Source: Vicia villosa (Eukaryota > Streptophyta > Magnoliopsida > Fabales > Fabaceae). From it: a stretch of 64,000 bases of DNA. Location: contig NC_081186.1 of NCBI RefSeq assembly GCF_029867415.1, positions 15,694,930 to 15,758,929 of the forward strand, in the 5' to 3' direction. Numbering within the stretch: position 1 is the stretch's first letter; each line of letters opens with the position of its first letter. Under the pieces are notes generated by a model. That model was not told the origin of the DNA and ran no database searches. It saw only the letters and a list, made by a program, of their open reading frames with translations. The translations under genes were made by a program, and so were the position numbers. Below, one piece after another: positions 21,580 to 33,414 of this stretch.

Positions 21580-22700
21580 TGTAGCAACCTGCCTAAGAAT
21601 TATACTTAGAGAGTCGCCACCTATTCTACCAAGGCGAATAGGAAACCTTTAACAATTAAGAGATTTAGGGTAAGATACTATATTCGGGTTAAGGGAAGGT
21701 GTTAGGCACCCAAAACCCTTTCCTAAAGGTTAACATGCAAAGATAAGGGTTATGGCAGAAAAGGGTAACAGACAATTATTAGAGTTAAAAGTTTAATTAT
21801 TGAAAATGATTAAGATTTGGGGGAGGGGGACTCGCCTTGTTGCCAAGTGCCTACGTACCTCCTTAGGGAGGATCAAAGTCTACGTAGTTCGGAGAAGGGT
21901 TGTACGCCCTTAGAATTTGAATTTGATAGGGTTGGGAATTTGCCTCAGAGGCTTTTGAAATAGCCTATGATAATGTGTAATTTGATACTGAAAGTTTTGA
22001 AAAGTTTGGGAAGTATTTTAAGAGTGGGCGTACAACCCTGATTCAATTTGTACCATTAACCGCAATGATCAATGGATTTGATCACCATAGTTAAAAGATT
22101 TGGAATTGCATCACTACCAATTTTAATCGATTGATTCGATTATCACTAATAATGAATTAAGGTATTTTTTAATAATTTTATAGAACTTTATATGCATTGT
22201 TACCCCTCGTAATCGATTAATTCGATTAAAAAGAATAACAAATTAAAACGAAGGAAGGACGATTAATCATCACAACTAATAAAATAGTTGCAACCATTTA
22301 ACCAAATAATAGAAATCAAATTTTATTTTAATTAAATAGCATTTTAATTAAAAATATTGTTAACCATAGCGATTAATCGATTTAATCGACACCAATAACA
22401 AATTATCATTTAACATAAATATTATATATTAATTTATTAATTTATTTATAAAAATGATTATTATATAATTAATTAACATATTAAAAGAATTTAGTTAAAA
22501 TAGATATATAAATAAAAATAATTTGTTTTTAGGGATTATGATTCAATGAGATAGTTATTGAGGCATATGGTATAGACCTTAATTCTAGGCTGTTGGATTA
22601 GAAGAGGTTAATAACCTAAGGGCCAGATCTGAGGGTACATGGTAAACTACAGGCATGCAGACACATAGGATCTAGGATGAAAATTCAGAAAAAATAATAT

Positions 22701-22775
22701 GTGGGAGCGAGGATTCGAACCCCCACCCCCACGCTCACACAAATGATTCGCTACCACCCCAACTACACAAAGCGC
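22701..22775 (-). other. tRNA-like pol III module in LTR A (5' copy)
   Basis: Copy of 422-497: A-box-like element, intact B box GGTTCGAATCC and a T-run immediately after. About 700 nt downstream of the TATA-like box. Confidence 0.5.
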
Positions 22776-23475
22776 GTGTTTAAGATTCATCCCTATTAAA
22801 TTATATATAAAACAACAAGATTAAAATGGATTCAGCGCGCGAAATTTTAAACAAGCAAATCAGGATGTGACAACACATCATCTTCCCCAACCATACCTGA
22901 GGATTCCTGCATATTTTGCTACGAATTTGCCAGCATCCCATTCGTAGCAAATATACCTGCAAAATAGCGATTAGCTCATACGCAAGCATAAATATTTCGC
23001 ACCACCCCAAATCAACTCGTCCTGACAATGCGAACCTGATTGAACCACTCATTTGACCTAATTGACGCCCTAGCAGAAAACCCTAATTCATGAACCCTAA
23101 AACCTTGCTCGGCCGTTAATGGCAATGCACAGACAAACCACGCAAACTTCAATTCAATCATCCAGGAACGTTCATAACAATCACCAAAAGCATAAAACAC
23201 AAACAATTTAACATATGAATGCACAAATCATGCTACTCGATCCAAAGTTCAGAACAACCTACCTCGGCTAATTGGAGGATGTTCTGGGGGTGTTGTTGCA
23301 GAGTAGCGATCCCAATAGCTTCAGAATCCCTTGGTGAATCTTTTGCAATGCTTGAACCTTCTTAAAAACCTCCAATTCCTTGAAACCGAATTTGAATTTC
23401 TTGGTGACTTTTGAGTTCTTGTACGTGTACCTTTTTCTCAATTTTCTGTCCCCTAATCCTATGCTTTAGGTTGTG

Positions 23476-23484
23476 TACTTATAG
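23476..23484 (-). promoter_or_regulatory. TATA-like box of LTR A
   Basis: Minus strand CCCCTATAAGTACAC. The same CTATAAGTA is found at the equivalent place in LTR B (41628-41636), which supports it as the core promoter. Confidence 0.6.
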
Positions 23485-24652
23485 GGGAAAGAATTAGGTC
23501 TAGAAAAGAGTCTAAAAAGCCTTTGAATCCAAACTTCCTTCTTTGAGAAATTTGATTTTGTTTCTTGAACAAAAAGTTTCTTTTTTGCCAAGATTATGTA
23601 CCAATCTCCTCCCATTTGATTTGCCACGAAAATTAAATCATATCTTAGCATTAATGTTGATTGAAAATCAACAAAATATATTTTCTATCAAAATTATTTG
23701 ATTTCTCACTTATTTAAATCATTAAAAATCAATTTTAAATGAAATAAAATTGTGTAAAAATCGAATAAAGTGATAAAATTCGTGGCATATCTTTTGGATA
23801 ACTTATGGGCCAAGTTCAAGTCATAAAAGTACGGGCCTATTTGCAAGAAATCCAATTTGAACATCCTTTTTTCACATTTGGTCCTCCAAAATCAACCAAC
23901 TTTGATCAAGCATATCTCACTCAATTTTTAAGCTATGAGGGAGTTCTAATACTTTTTGGAAACCTCAAAGTGTCCTCTACAAGCCACTTTGGAACATATT
24001 TTTCATTTGGAGCTTTTATCTTGATCATATCTTCTTTAACAAAAAACTGCTTTTGAAGGATGCCTGAAAATGACCTGTAATCTTTTGTTTTATACCTCTC
24101 AAATGAAGCATTTCTAGCCCTAGCTTGTGAGAGTCAAAGTTGTAGAGAATCCAATTTCCTTCAAAATAGCCTTTGAGTGAGGAATTTTTGATGTTCCAGA
24201 TGAAAGTTATGCCCAGTCAAAGTTGGGTTGACTTTCTCCTAAAGAAACCCTAATTTGAACCTTTTGGTATTTGTTCATCTCTGAGTTTCTATTAATGGAA
24301 TCATGATCAAGCTTTGATCAAATGATGGATATACCTCCCCATACTTGTTGTGTGACCAATGGTTAGAAGTTTGGATCATGCCTTGACTTTGGTTTTGAAT
24401 CAGTTGATTGTAGATCTTGAGACTGTTTGAGCAGGTGACCTTTGGAGTGGTGCCTTGACTTTTGCCATGGAGTTAAATTGGATCACTATAAACCATATAC
24501 CCTTGATTAGGAGCCTTATCTCATTGATCCCTCTTAGAGGAATCTCAAACCCTAGCCTTAGGAGGCTCTTGGCTAGGAGTGTTGCTTGAATGGAACCCTA
24601 GTCTTTGAATCTTTGTAAGTGAAGTAGATGGGGCAAATTTTGGGGTATGACA

Positions 24653-24856
24653 ACCTCGAATCAGTAACATCCCATCCCAACAAAACAGCATAGTAATAAT
24701 CCAAAGTATAGGAAAATAAAATGCAAGGCATAAATAAATAAAGTATTAAAGTAATAAAGCAGTAAAGCAATGAAGCAATAAATAAACACCCAAAGTAAAA
24801 GAAAACAAATAAAAGCTAGGATTGACTAAGCCAGAATCCCCAGCAGAGTCGCCAGC
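24653..24856 (-). mobile_element. 5' internal remnant and PBS of element C
   Basis: Minus strand: the PBS TGGCGACTCTGCTGGGG (24838-24854) directly follows LTR C, then about 190 bp of A-rich leader up to the point where element A is inserted. The rest of C must lie to the left of A, outside the window. Confidence 0.7.
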
Positions 24857-25337
24857 TGCCGCACGCTTGTGAAAATGGTCAGAGTCGCCACCAATATATT
24901 TATCCCAAAGAGGGAAAGGAATATCAAAAAACCTGGAATAAAGAAAGGATAAGAAAAGGTCTTGCGACCAGAGATAGGGTAAGAAATCGGTTACGCAAGG
25001 GGAAGGTATTAGCTCCCCTCACGCCCATCGTACTCGATGGTATCCACCTATGTTTGTTGCTATCTAAAGGGTGTATAAATCTAAATCTTAATGCTAAGGG
25101 GATGCATGCAAATGAAAGAAGAAGAAACACGGGGAAAAAAGGTTTATAAATAGTTGTGCTCGCTTAAACTAATAATAGCTCAAACAATGAGAAAAAGAGA
25201 AGAATTTCAATTGAATATACTTGCTTAATATATTTAAAGATGCATGTGTTAATGTCCTAATGGAGGTATGCAGATGACATGAGAAGTTTAAGCCAGATTA
25301 GATGTAGATTAAGATGGGCAAATTTTGGGGTGCAACA
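24857..25337 (-). repeat. LTR of element C (Ogre-like, short)
   Basis: 481 bp; minus-strand ends TGTTGCACCCC...CGTGCGGCA. Holds the shared U5 elements: the PBS-like 12-mer at 24881-24892 and a GGGAAGGTATTAGCTCCCC motif at 25000-25018. It is flanked by a PBS on one side and a polypurine tract on the other, which is not the arrangement of a solo or single terminal LTR. No clear TATA box seen, so it may be internally deleted. Confidence 0.75.
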
Positions 25338-25436
25338 GTTACCCTCCCTTTTGTTCACGTTCTTCCAAGTTTTTAACAGACCTTTTTTGTGGCCAATCCT
25401 TCTGAAAAAGTCCCCCTTGAAGTCTGGATTTGTTAG
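25338..25436 (-). other. PPT and short internal remnant next to LTR C
   Basis: Minus strand AACAAAAGGGAGGGTAAC abuts LTR C, as a polypurine tract does. About 85 bp further the sequence changes to LTR of B type at about 25437. Confidence 0.65.
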
Positions 25437-26618
25437 ACTTATATAGTAGATAATATTAGGTTAACAAAATTGAAGTGAATCTTCCTTGAATCAAAAATTG
25501 AGATTGGATGCAAATTGATTTATAAATCTTCCTTAATATGTCCAATTTCAATCCAATCTTGCCAATTGTAATTAGCACGAAATTTGAAATTTTATGTGGT
25601 GTGATTGATGATTAAAATTGGTCAATATAAGATCTCCACCCAAATCTTTGATTTTATTTTGATTTACATGAATTATATTAACTTTAAATGAATAAAAAAT
25701 CCATATAAAATCAAATAAAACTCAATAATTCGTGGGAGTTGGATTGGATGTCTTGGATATCATAAGGAACAAGATTGGGCCAAAAAAGGTTGGGTCCCTT
25801 TGCAAGAAAATTCAATTTGAAACCTCTTGTTTCACATTTTTTCTCTTAAAGTCGACCAACTTTGACAAGGCATATCTCCCTCCATTTTTAAGATCTGGAG
25901 GAGTTCTAGGACTTTTTAGAAACCTAAAGATGTCCACTACAAGCCACTTTGGAAGCTTTTTTCCATTTGAAAAATTTATCTTGATGATATGGGCTTTGAC
26001 AAAAAACTGCTTTTGGTCGACTTTCAAAAAGGACCTATAATCTTTTGATCCATATCTCTCAAATGAAGCATTTTTAGACTTGGCATGTGAGAGACAAAAT
26101 GGTAGAGAATTCAATTTCCTTCAAAATGAGCTTTGGATGGAAAATTTCTGATGTTCCATGTAGGAGTTATGGCTGGTCAAAGTTCAGTTGACTTTCTCCT
26201 ATGAAAACCCTAATTTAGAAACTTTTGGAATTGTTGATTTCTGATCTTTCCTTGATGAACCATGATCAATTCTTGATAAAATGGTGAATGATACTTAAAT
26301 ATAAGGATGTTAAAAAAATCAGGAGTTTTGATTGTACTTTGACCACAATTGACTTTTAGGTCAAACTAGTCGACTGTTGACTTTTTGAGTAATCGAGTGA
26401 TCAATCTTTTGAATTGAGACCTGAAATTTGTCATGGAGGTATTGTGGGGTATCATAGAACATAGGGGATGCCTTGGAGCCTTTGGTTCATTGATTTTCCC
26501 TCAGAACAACAAAACCCTAAATCTTTGAGCCTTGTTTAGGAGAGGGTGTCTTTGAGCTTTATACCTTGATTTGAATTTGAATAGGAGGAATAGTATGGGC
26601 AAATTTTGTGGTATGATA
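25437..26618 (-). repeat. Truncated B-type LTR fragment (first)
   Basis: From about 25437 the sequence follows the 5' LTR of B from about 41629 onward and ends at a degenerate LTR terminus (TATCATACC on the minus strand, 26618). The U5-proximal 2.6 kb seen in the other LTR is missing. No gene. Confidence 0.75.
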
Positions 26619-27321
26619 GCTGTCCCTGTTCAATTGTCTTAAACCTGAATATGTAGAGTTGTTTGTACGCCAATCGGTATCTGAAGGTGGAAGATGATTG
26701 AAAAAAATGACTTTTGGTTGACTTTTGAAAAGGACCTATAATGTTTTGGTCCATATCTCTCAAATGAAGCATTTTTAGACTTGGCATGTGAGAGACAAAA
26801 TTGTAGAGAATTAAATTTCCTTCAAAATGAGCTTTAGATGGAAAATTTCTGATGTTCCATGTAGGAGTTATGGCTGGTCAAAGTTCAATTGACTTTCTCC
26901 TTTGAAAACCCTAATTTAGAAGCTTTTGGATTTGTTGATTTCTGATCTTTCCTTGATGAACCATGATCAATTCTTGATCAAATGGTGAATGATACTTCAA
27001 TATGAGGATGTTGACAAAAAATCAGGAGTTTTGACTGTACTTTGACCATAGTTGACTTTTAAGTCAAACTAGTTGACTGTTGACTTTCTGAATAATTGAG
27101 TGATCAATCTTTTTAATTGAGACCTGAAATTTTTCATGGAGGTAATTTGAAACATCATAAACCATATGAGGTGCCTTGGAGCTTTAGATCCTTTGATTTC
27201 TTCTCAAAACAATAAAACCCTAGTTTCTTGAGCCTTTGTTTAAGAGAGATGTCTTTGAGCTTTGTACCTTGATTTTGAGTTTGTTAGGAGAAATAATATG
27301 GGCAAATTTTGGGGTATGACA
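26619..27321 (-). repeat. Duplicated PPT segment plus second B-type LTR fragment
   Basis: 26619-26702 repeats the internal sequence found at 27322-27405 (PPT and beyond). At about 26700 it switches to LTR sequence matching 42125-42742, which runs to a proper terminus at 27321. So LTR, internal end and LTR piece are stacked, a rearranged 3' end of element B. The switch point shares TTGAA in both partners. Confidence 0.75.
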
Positions 27322-27539
27322 GCCGCCCCTGTTCAATTTTCTTAAACCTGAAGATGTAGAGTGGTTTGTACGCTAGTCGGTATCTGAAGGTGGAAGATGA
27401 TTGAACACTGGAATACAAAGAAATTTGCCCTTGTCGGAGATGGGCTTGAAGATGCCATCCAAGTGTTTGGAGAAGATGTATGATTGAGATGGGCTTGAAG
27501 ATGCCATCCAGCTTGAAAGACTTGAGAGTCAGAATATGT
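27322..27539 (-). other. PPT and start of 3' UTR of B
   Basis: Minus strand GAACAGGGGCGGC abuts the LTR at 27321 and is the polypurine tract. The following bases hold two imperfect copies of GAGATGGGCTTGAAGATGCC (27438 and 27486). Confidence 0.7.
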
Positions 27540-27850
27540 CGTACGTTAGACCATTTCTGAGGAATAGACTTAGGCTGAGTCGTACGTTAGACTAGGTCTA
27601 GTTTGCATCAGCAGATGTCTGGAAGGCCGTGCGTTAGGCTGAAGGATGGGTCGTGCGTTAGATCAGATCCAAATTGCATCCATAGATGTCTGGAAAACCG
27701 TGCGTTAGGTCGAAAGATGAGTCGTGCGTCAGACTGAATCCAATTTGCATCCGTAGATGTCTGGAAAACCGTGTGTTAGGTTGAAGGATAAGTCGTGCGT
27801 TAGACTACTCCAATTTGCATCCGTAGATGTCTGGAAGGCCGTGCGTTAGG
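27540..27850 (-). repeat. 71-bp tandem repeat array in the 3' UTR of B
   Basis: AGATGTCTGGAA recurs at 27613, 27684, 27755 and 27825 (71, 71, 70 bp). Each unit has two copies of a CGTGCGTTAG-like motif. About 4.5 units. Sequence is unrelated to the 57-bp repeat of A although it occupies the same place. Confidence 0.92.
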
Positions 27851-28740
27851 CTTTGCTTTGAATAAGATTCGAATCTTTGTAATGTACCTGTCACATATTG
27901 TCAGTTTTTTTATGCAATGTCATGGTGCATGAGTTATGTGTTCCTCAAAATAAATGAGGAACGTGTGTATGAAGTAATGCATGCGATGTATGAATATGTT
28001 TATGATTTATGATGTATGACTATGATCTATGCTTCTTGGAACATCTTGATTAGGAAGATAGATCTTTCTGTTGTTGATCTTATCTTGGAGATGCTCGGTT
28101 GGGGATTTATGATTTCTGCTTGGGGATGATCTGTAACTTGATATACCCGGATTGGGGATGAGAGAATGTCGGAGAACCGGTAGTGTTGAAGATATGAACT
28201 CTGTTGGGGAGCCATGTCTCTTGTTGAGAGTATTTGAAGATATCTTCTTTAATGATTACTCTGTGGGGATTCCTTCGGATTATTGACTTTGAGGGAAGAC
28301 TTCTGGATTACTTTAGACATTGTCTCTTCGCCTGTCCTATCTTTTTACTAATTATAAGATATTTTGCAAAAGGAAGGATAAATGATAATCATGTTCATAT
28401 GCATATGTTCATTCAAATTATCATTGGACGTTTACGTATTCGAGAAAGAGAAGAACTCAGAAACATTGAAAGGAAGATAACTTGTATTAAGAAAATGCCG
28501 TTAATAGGCAAAGTAATAAGAGCATATTTGTGTGTTTTTAGAAAGGTACAGAAGTAAAACAAAAGGAAAAATAGCTATATGGAATAATCCTATTGAGTTT
28601 CAATTCTGCTATTGCTAATATGTTTGAGCATCTCATCCCTTGCTTGTTGGAGAAAGATGACTGAATTGGTCCGTGCCTTTTGATCTTGATATTGTTGATG
28701 GAATTGAATGATGGATGATCTGAACGAGACATAGTCGTAC
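27851..28740 (-). other. Remaining 3' UTR of B
   Basis: AT-rich, with repeated TTGGGGATG-like phrases between 28085 and 28215. No ORF with recognisable motifs, no other feature seen. Confidence 0.55.
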
Positions 28741-29165
28741 GCTTAACTTTTGCCTAGGCCACCCTTTCATAGTAGTGAGTGTCATTGCTCCTCCAGAGAA
28801 GATTTTCTTGATTACAAATGGTCCCTCATAGGTGGGAGTCCACTTGCCCCTAGGATCACCTTGTGGTAGAATAATCCTCTTTATGACCAAGTCACCTGTC
28901 TGGTATGCTTGTTGCTTGACTCTCATGTTAAATGCCTTGATCATACGTTTCTGGTATAACTGCCCATGAAAAACAGCCGCGAGCCTCTTCTCATCAATCA
29001 GGTTTATCTGGTCCAGTCGAGTCTGAATCCATTCTTCTTCATCTAACTCTGCATCTTTTATGATCCTCAAAGACGGAATCTGAACTTCAATCGGTAACAC
29101 AGCTTCCATGCCATAAACTAGTGAGAATGGGGTTGCCCTAGTTGAGGTATGTGCTGAGGTACGGT
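28741..29165 (-). pseudogene. C-terminal end of B integrase
   Basis: Continues the pol frame beyond the MITE. It carries TRATPFSLVYGMEAVLPIEV, the QLYQKRMIKAFN segment and GKWTPTYEGPF, all matching the end of A pol. Removing the 969-bp MITE and one copy of its 8-bp duplication (977 bp) puts this piece back in the register of 30135-31553. The last part departs from A after LTTMKG, suggesting a small indel near 28755. Confidence 0.85.
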
Positions 29166-30134
29166 CAGTGGCGGTTTTAGCATACGGCAACCTCGGGCAG
29201 TTGCCCGGGCTCTGCATCAAACTAGTGCTATATCCACCTACTTTTAATTTGTTCTGATTCTACAGTACTACCTACATACTAATATTAAATATTTAGCATT
29301 CACTATTTTTTATTCTAACTCCTTAGCCTGAATGATAAATAGCATCATCAATTAATCAACTTAAAGCGCAAACCAATTGTCACCTTTTCATAGGTAAACA
29401 TACACCACATAAAATTCTAGCAGGTTATTTAATTAAAAATACTAATATTTTATAGGTCTTTTTAACTAATGCCCTCCAAATACTCTTTAAGAATACTAAA
29501 TAAAGAAAATATTCTTTATAAAAGTCGATATTTTAATTTCTAATGTATTAAATACACGTATTTTTAAAAAAATTTACCACTTTAATCACTTAAAGAGTAC
29601 CCTAAAAATATTGATTAACATTTCCCATATTTTATTTATAATATAGTAATTATTTTATGAAAGTAACATTAGTTTGATAAAATAGAAAAATTAGGAAATT
29701 CTATGTTCTTGATTTTATTTTCTCGTTTCCTCTTCGACTAAAAGTATAGCTAGTCATCAAATTTAATTTTCACTTTCTCATTTTCTTCGACTAAAATTTT
29801 AACCAGTCATCAAGTTTATTAATAGTTCCCACATATTAAAATTATTATAGTTTTTGAGGGTATGTTATATCAAGTAGGAGATATTCAAGTCATTTAATGA
29901 TATTGTTCGAACATTTACCGTAAAGGAGTTTTAGAAAGGACATTTGTTTCGTAATTATATTTAACCCGCTATTGTAAAATTATGTTTATCTCTTTTATGT
30001 TAAATTATATTCTTGTTGAAAAAATGACAAGTCTCTTTTATTTTGATTGATGACTATTTATATATAATTACAATGTAAATTTAGCATCTTTAAATTTTTG
30101 CCCAGGCTTTATAATTTTTCTGGCTCCGCCACTA
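29166..30134. mobile_element. hAT-type MITE inserted in B integrase
   Basis: 969 bp with short terminal inverted repeats (left CAGTGGCGG, right CCGCCACTA) and a perfect 8-bp duplication GGTACGGT at 29158-29165 and 30135-30142. An 8-bp TSD with CAGTGGCGG-type ends is typical of the hAT superfamily. The right end read inward continues AGTGGCGGAGCCAG, a common hAT terminus. The interior is AT-rich with no transposase ORF, so it is non-autonomous. Sub-terminal GGGCAGTTGCCCGGGC and GCCTGGGC segments may be transposase-binding sites (inference). Confidence 0.88.
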
Positions 30135-33100
30135 GGTACGGTAACCATGAAGAGCAAATGGTAACATCTCATGCCAGTCCTTATAGGTCACGGTCATTTT
30201 CTGTACAATCTTCTTTATGTTCTTGTTGGCAGCCTCCACAGCGCCATTCATCTTTGGTCTGTATGGCGAAGAATTATGGTGCTTGATATTGAACTGTGTG
30301 CAGAGCTCAGTAATCATCTTTTTATTCAAATTGGTACCATTTTCTATGATAATCCTTTCGGGGATGCCATATCGACAGATGAGATTGTGCTTTATGAATC
30401 GAGCCACCACGTTCTTGGTAACGGAGGCGAATGAAGTAGCCTCTACCCATATGGTGAAGTAATTAACGGCCACAAGGATGAAGCGGTGTCCATTGGAAGC
30501 AGTAGGTTTGATTTCCTCGATCATATCAATGCCCCACATTGCAAAAGGCCAAGGAGCACTCAGAACATTCAGTGGAACTGGCGGTACATGTACTTTGTCA
30601 GCATAGATCTGACACTTGTGGCAAGTTCTGGAATGCTGATGGCAGTCAGTTTCCATAGTAGACCAATAGTAACCTGCTCTCAGAATCTTTTTGGCCATAG
30701 TATGTCCACTAGAATAAGTTCCAAAGGTGCCGTCATGCATGTCTTCCACAATCTCTTCTACTTCCTTCTTGTTCACACATCGAAGCAAAGTTGAATCATG
30801 GTTGCGCTTGTATAAGGTGCCATTACTCAGGAAGAACTTTGAAGCAAACCTTCTTAAGAACTTCTTGTCATTGATAGATGCCCCTTCAGGGTATTCCTGA
30901 GCTTCGAGGTGTCTTTTTACTTCATGAAACCATGGTTTTTCTTCGACCTCGTCAGTAGCTATCTCGTAACAGTATGTCGGTTCGTCGTGTCTTTCAATAA
31001 TGACTATAGGAGCCTCGTTGTCCCATCTGACCTTGAACATGGATGACATAGTAGCTAGGGCGTTTGCCAATTGACTCTCTTCTCGGGGAATATGTTCAAA
31101 CGTAATCTCTTCGAAGTGTGGGATCAAAGATAGCACCAAATCTTTGTAAGGCATGAGATTAGGATGCTTCGTGTCCCATTCTCCTTTGATCTGACTAATT
31201 ACTAGGGCTGAATCCCCATATACTTCCAAGAACTTGATTCTTAAGTCGATGGAAGCTCTGAGACCCAAGATACACGCTTCATAATCAGCCATATTGTTGG
31301 TACAATCGAAACATAGTCTTGCTGTAAATGGGGTGTGTACACCTTCCGGCGAGATAATCACAGCGCCAATACCATTTCCAAGTGCGTTCGAAGCTCCGTC
31401 AAAAACCATAGTCCATCGGGATCCTGGTTCAGGTCCTTCATCCGGACCAGGTTGTTCACAATCAGTTACAAGCATAACATCTTCATCTGGAAATTCAAAA
31501 CTCATAGATTGATAATCGTCTACAGCTTGCTGAGCCAAATGATCTACTAACACACTTCATTTGATGGCCTTCTGTGTTGTATACTAGATGTCGTATTCTG
31601 TTAGTATCATCTGCCATCTTGCTATTCGTCCTGAGAGAGCGGGTTTCTCGAACACGTACTTGATAGGGTCCATTCTAGAAATCAATAAAGTGGTATGGTT
31701 CAACATATACTGTCTCAGTCGACGAGCAGCCCATGCCAAAGCACAGCAAGTTTTCTCGAGCAGTGAGTATCCTGTTTCACAGTCGGTAAACGTTTTGCTA
31801 AGGTAGTATATTGCATGCTCTTTTTTACCAGACTCGTCATGTGGCCCCACTACACACCCCATTGAGTTCTCCAATACTGTTAAGTACATAATTAGAGGTC
31901 TTCCTTCAACAGGTGGTATCATGATCGGAGGTTCTTACAGGTACTTATTGATTTTGTCAAAGGCTTCTTGACATTGGTCATTCCACTTTACTACTTGATA
32001 TTTCCTCAGTAGTTTGAAGATTGGTTCACAAGTAGCGGTCAGATGGGAAATAAACCTAGCGATATAGTTTAGGCGTCCCAGGAATCCTCTAACTTCTTTC
32101 TCGTTTCGTGGAGCAGGCATTTCTTGTATGGCTTTTACCTTTGCAGGATCAACTTCAATACCTTTACTACTGACAACGAAACCTAGTAGCTTACCAGACC
32201 TTACACCAAAGGTACACTTATTCGGATTAAGTCTCAACTTGTACTTCTTCAACCTATCAAACAATTTCTGCAGATGGTCTAGATGTTCTTCTTCAGTATT
32301 GGATTTTGCAATCTTATCGTCAACATAGACCTCTATCTCTTTGTGAATCATATCATGGAACAAAGCTACCATTGCACGCTGATATGTTGCCCCCCGCGTT
32401 CTTCAACCCAAAAGGCATGACTTTGTAACAGAATATGCCCCAAGGCGTAGTAAAAGTTGTCTTTTCCATGTCTTTGGGTGCCATCTTAATCTGATTGTAA
32501 CCTGAGAAACCATCCATGAAAGAAAATACCTTGCATTACACAGTGCTATCAAATAGAATGTCAATATGTGGTAGGAGAAAATCATCTTTAGGGCTTGCTC
32601 GATTCAAATCTCTGTAGTCTACACACATTCTGACCTTTCCGTCCTTCTTGGGTACTGGTACTATATTGGCGATCCATGGTGGAGAACTCACAACTTTCAA
32701 GAAACCGGCGTTGAACTGTTTCTCGACCTCTTCTTTTATTTTCTGAGCCATGTCAGGTCTGCTTCTTCGTAACTTCTGTTTAACCGGAGGACTGTTTTCT
32801 TTAATAGGCAGACGGTGGACCACAATATCAGTATTGAGCCCAGGCATATCTTCATAGGACCAAGCAAAGATCTCAACATTGTCTCGTAACATCTGGATCA
32901 ATCTCTGTTTGACAACATCCTATAATTCAGCTCCTATCTTGATCTCTTTCTTTTCTTTGTCGGTACCTATGTTCACAACCTCGATTGGCTCTTCGTGCGG
33001 CTGTATAGTCTTTTCTTCTTGCTCTAGCAATCTGACAAGTTCTCTAGGCACTTCACAATCTTCCTCACCTTCATCCTCAGCTTGATAGATCGGATTTTCA

Positions 33101-33156
33101 AAATCATATTTAGCAATAGCAGAGTCGTTATCAATAGGATCCAGAGTGGATTGGAT
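30135..33156 (-). pseudogene. pol: B pol: RT, RNase H, second RNase H, integrase (most)
   Basis: Minus strand: RT (MCVDYRDLNRASPKDDF near 32620; a +1 G in the G-run near 32394 shifts frame; YVDD near 32328), connection, second RNase H (FDGASNALGNGIGAVI; NNMADYEACILGL; VYGDSALVISQI), integrase zinc region and core. Stops occur at 32920-32922, about 32536, 31935-31937, 31584-31586 and about 31563. Two normally catalytic positions look changed: Glu to Asp in NNMADYEA of the second RNase H, and the second integrase Asp to Glu (IIIENGTN where A has IITDNGSN). The catalytic-Glu segment NGAVEAANKN is present just before the MITE. Clearly dead. Confidence 0.9.
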
Positions 33157-33414
33157 CTGCAGTGCATTATGTGGGTGTGTGTGAGAACACATAGCTATAA
33201 AAGTAAAGAAAAATAAAAGCGAGCACACAATTTGAATACGAAACGTCCAATGCTTTATTGAATGAAAATATGCTTATGAAATGACAAGCCCTAACAATGA
33301 ACCATTGTGCCTCGGGCTGGACACATGGCTTTAAAGTTTATTGTTTATTGAAATACAGAAACCTAAATTGGAAATTTAAAGGAAAACTAAAACAAAACTA
33401 AGAACGATAATTAC
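33157..33414 (-). other. Putative intron between pro and RT of B
   Basis: Acceptor ACTGCAG/ATCC at 33157 and candidate donor GGA/GTAATT at 33414 (258 nt) mirror the intron of A, with the same GTAATT donor. Upstream and downstream frames are not in register in this copy, so an additional indel or another donor must exist; the donor is less certain than the acceptor. Confidence 0.55.

Larger units (their letters stand above)
1..24652 (-). mobile_element. Element A: Ogre-like Ty3/gypsy (Tat lineage) LTR retrotransposon, cut by left window edge
   Basis: Read on the minus strand the order is 5' LTR (21580-24652), PBS, ORF1, gag-pro, intron, RT-RNaseH-second RNaseH-integrase, 3' UTR with tandem repeats, PPT, 3' LTR (1-2315, truncated by the window). 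Extra ORF1, pro/RT intron, second RNase H and repeat-rich 3' UTR are known hallmarks of Ogre elements. Position 1 aligns to 22279 of the 5' LTR, so about 700 bp of the 3' LTR lie outside. The LTR copies differ by very roughly 1.5% by eye. Every coding region carries stops or a frameshift, so the copy is not autonomous. Element H lies inside its integrase. The base following the right end, ACCTC (24653-24657), is the candidate target duplication, but its partner is off-window. Confidence 0.93.
21580..24652 (-). repeat. 5' LTR of element A
   Basis: 3073 bp, minus-strand ends TGTCATACCC...GGTTGCTACA. Contains a TATA-like box (23476-23484), a tRNA-like module (22701-22775), the U5 motif GGGAAGGTGTTAGGCACCC (21693-21711, plus strand) and a PBS-like 12-mer (21610-21621). 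No gene; the short frames in it are LTR sequence. Confidence 0.95.
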
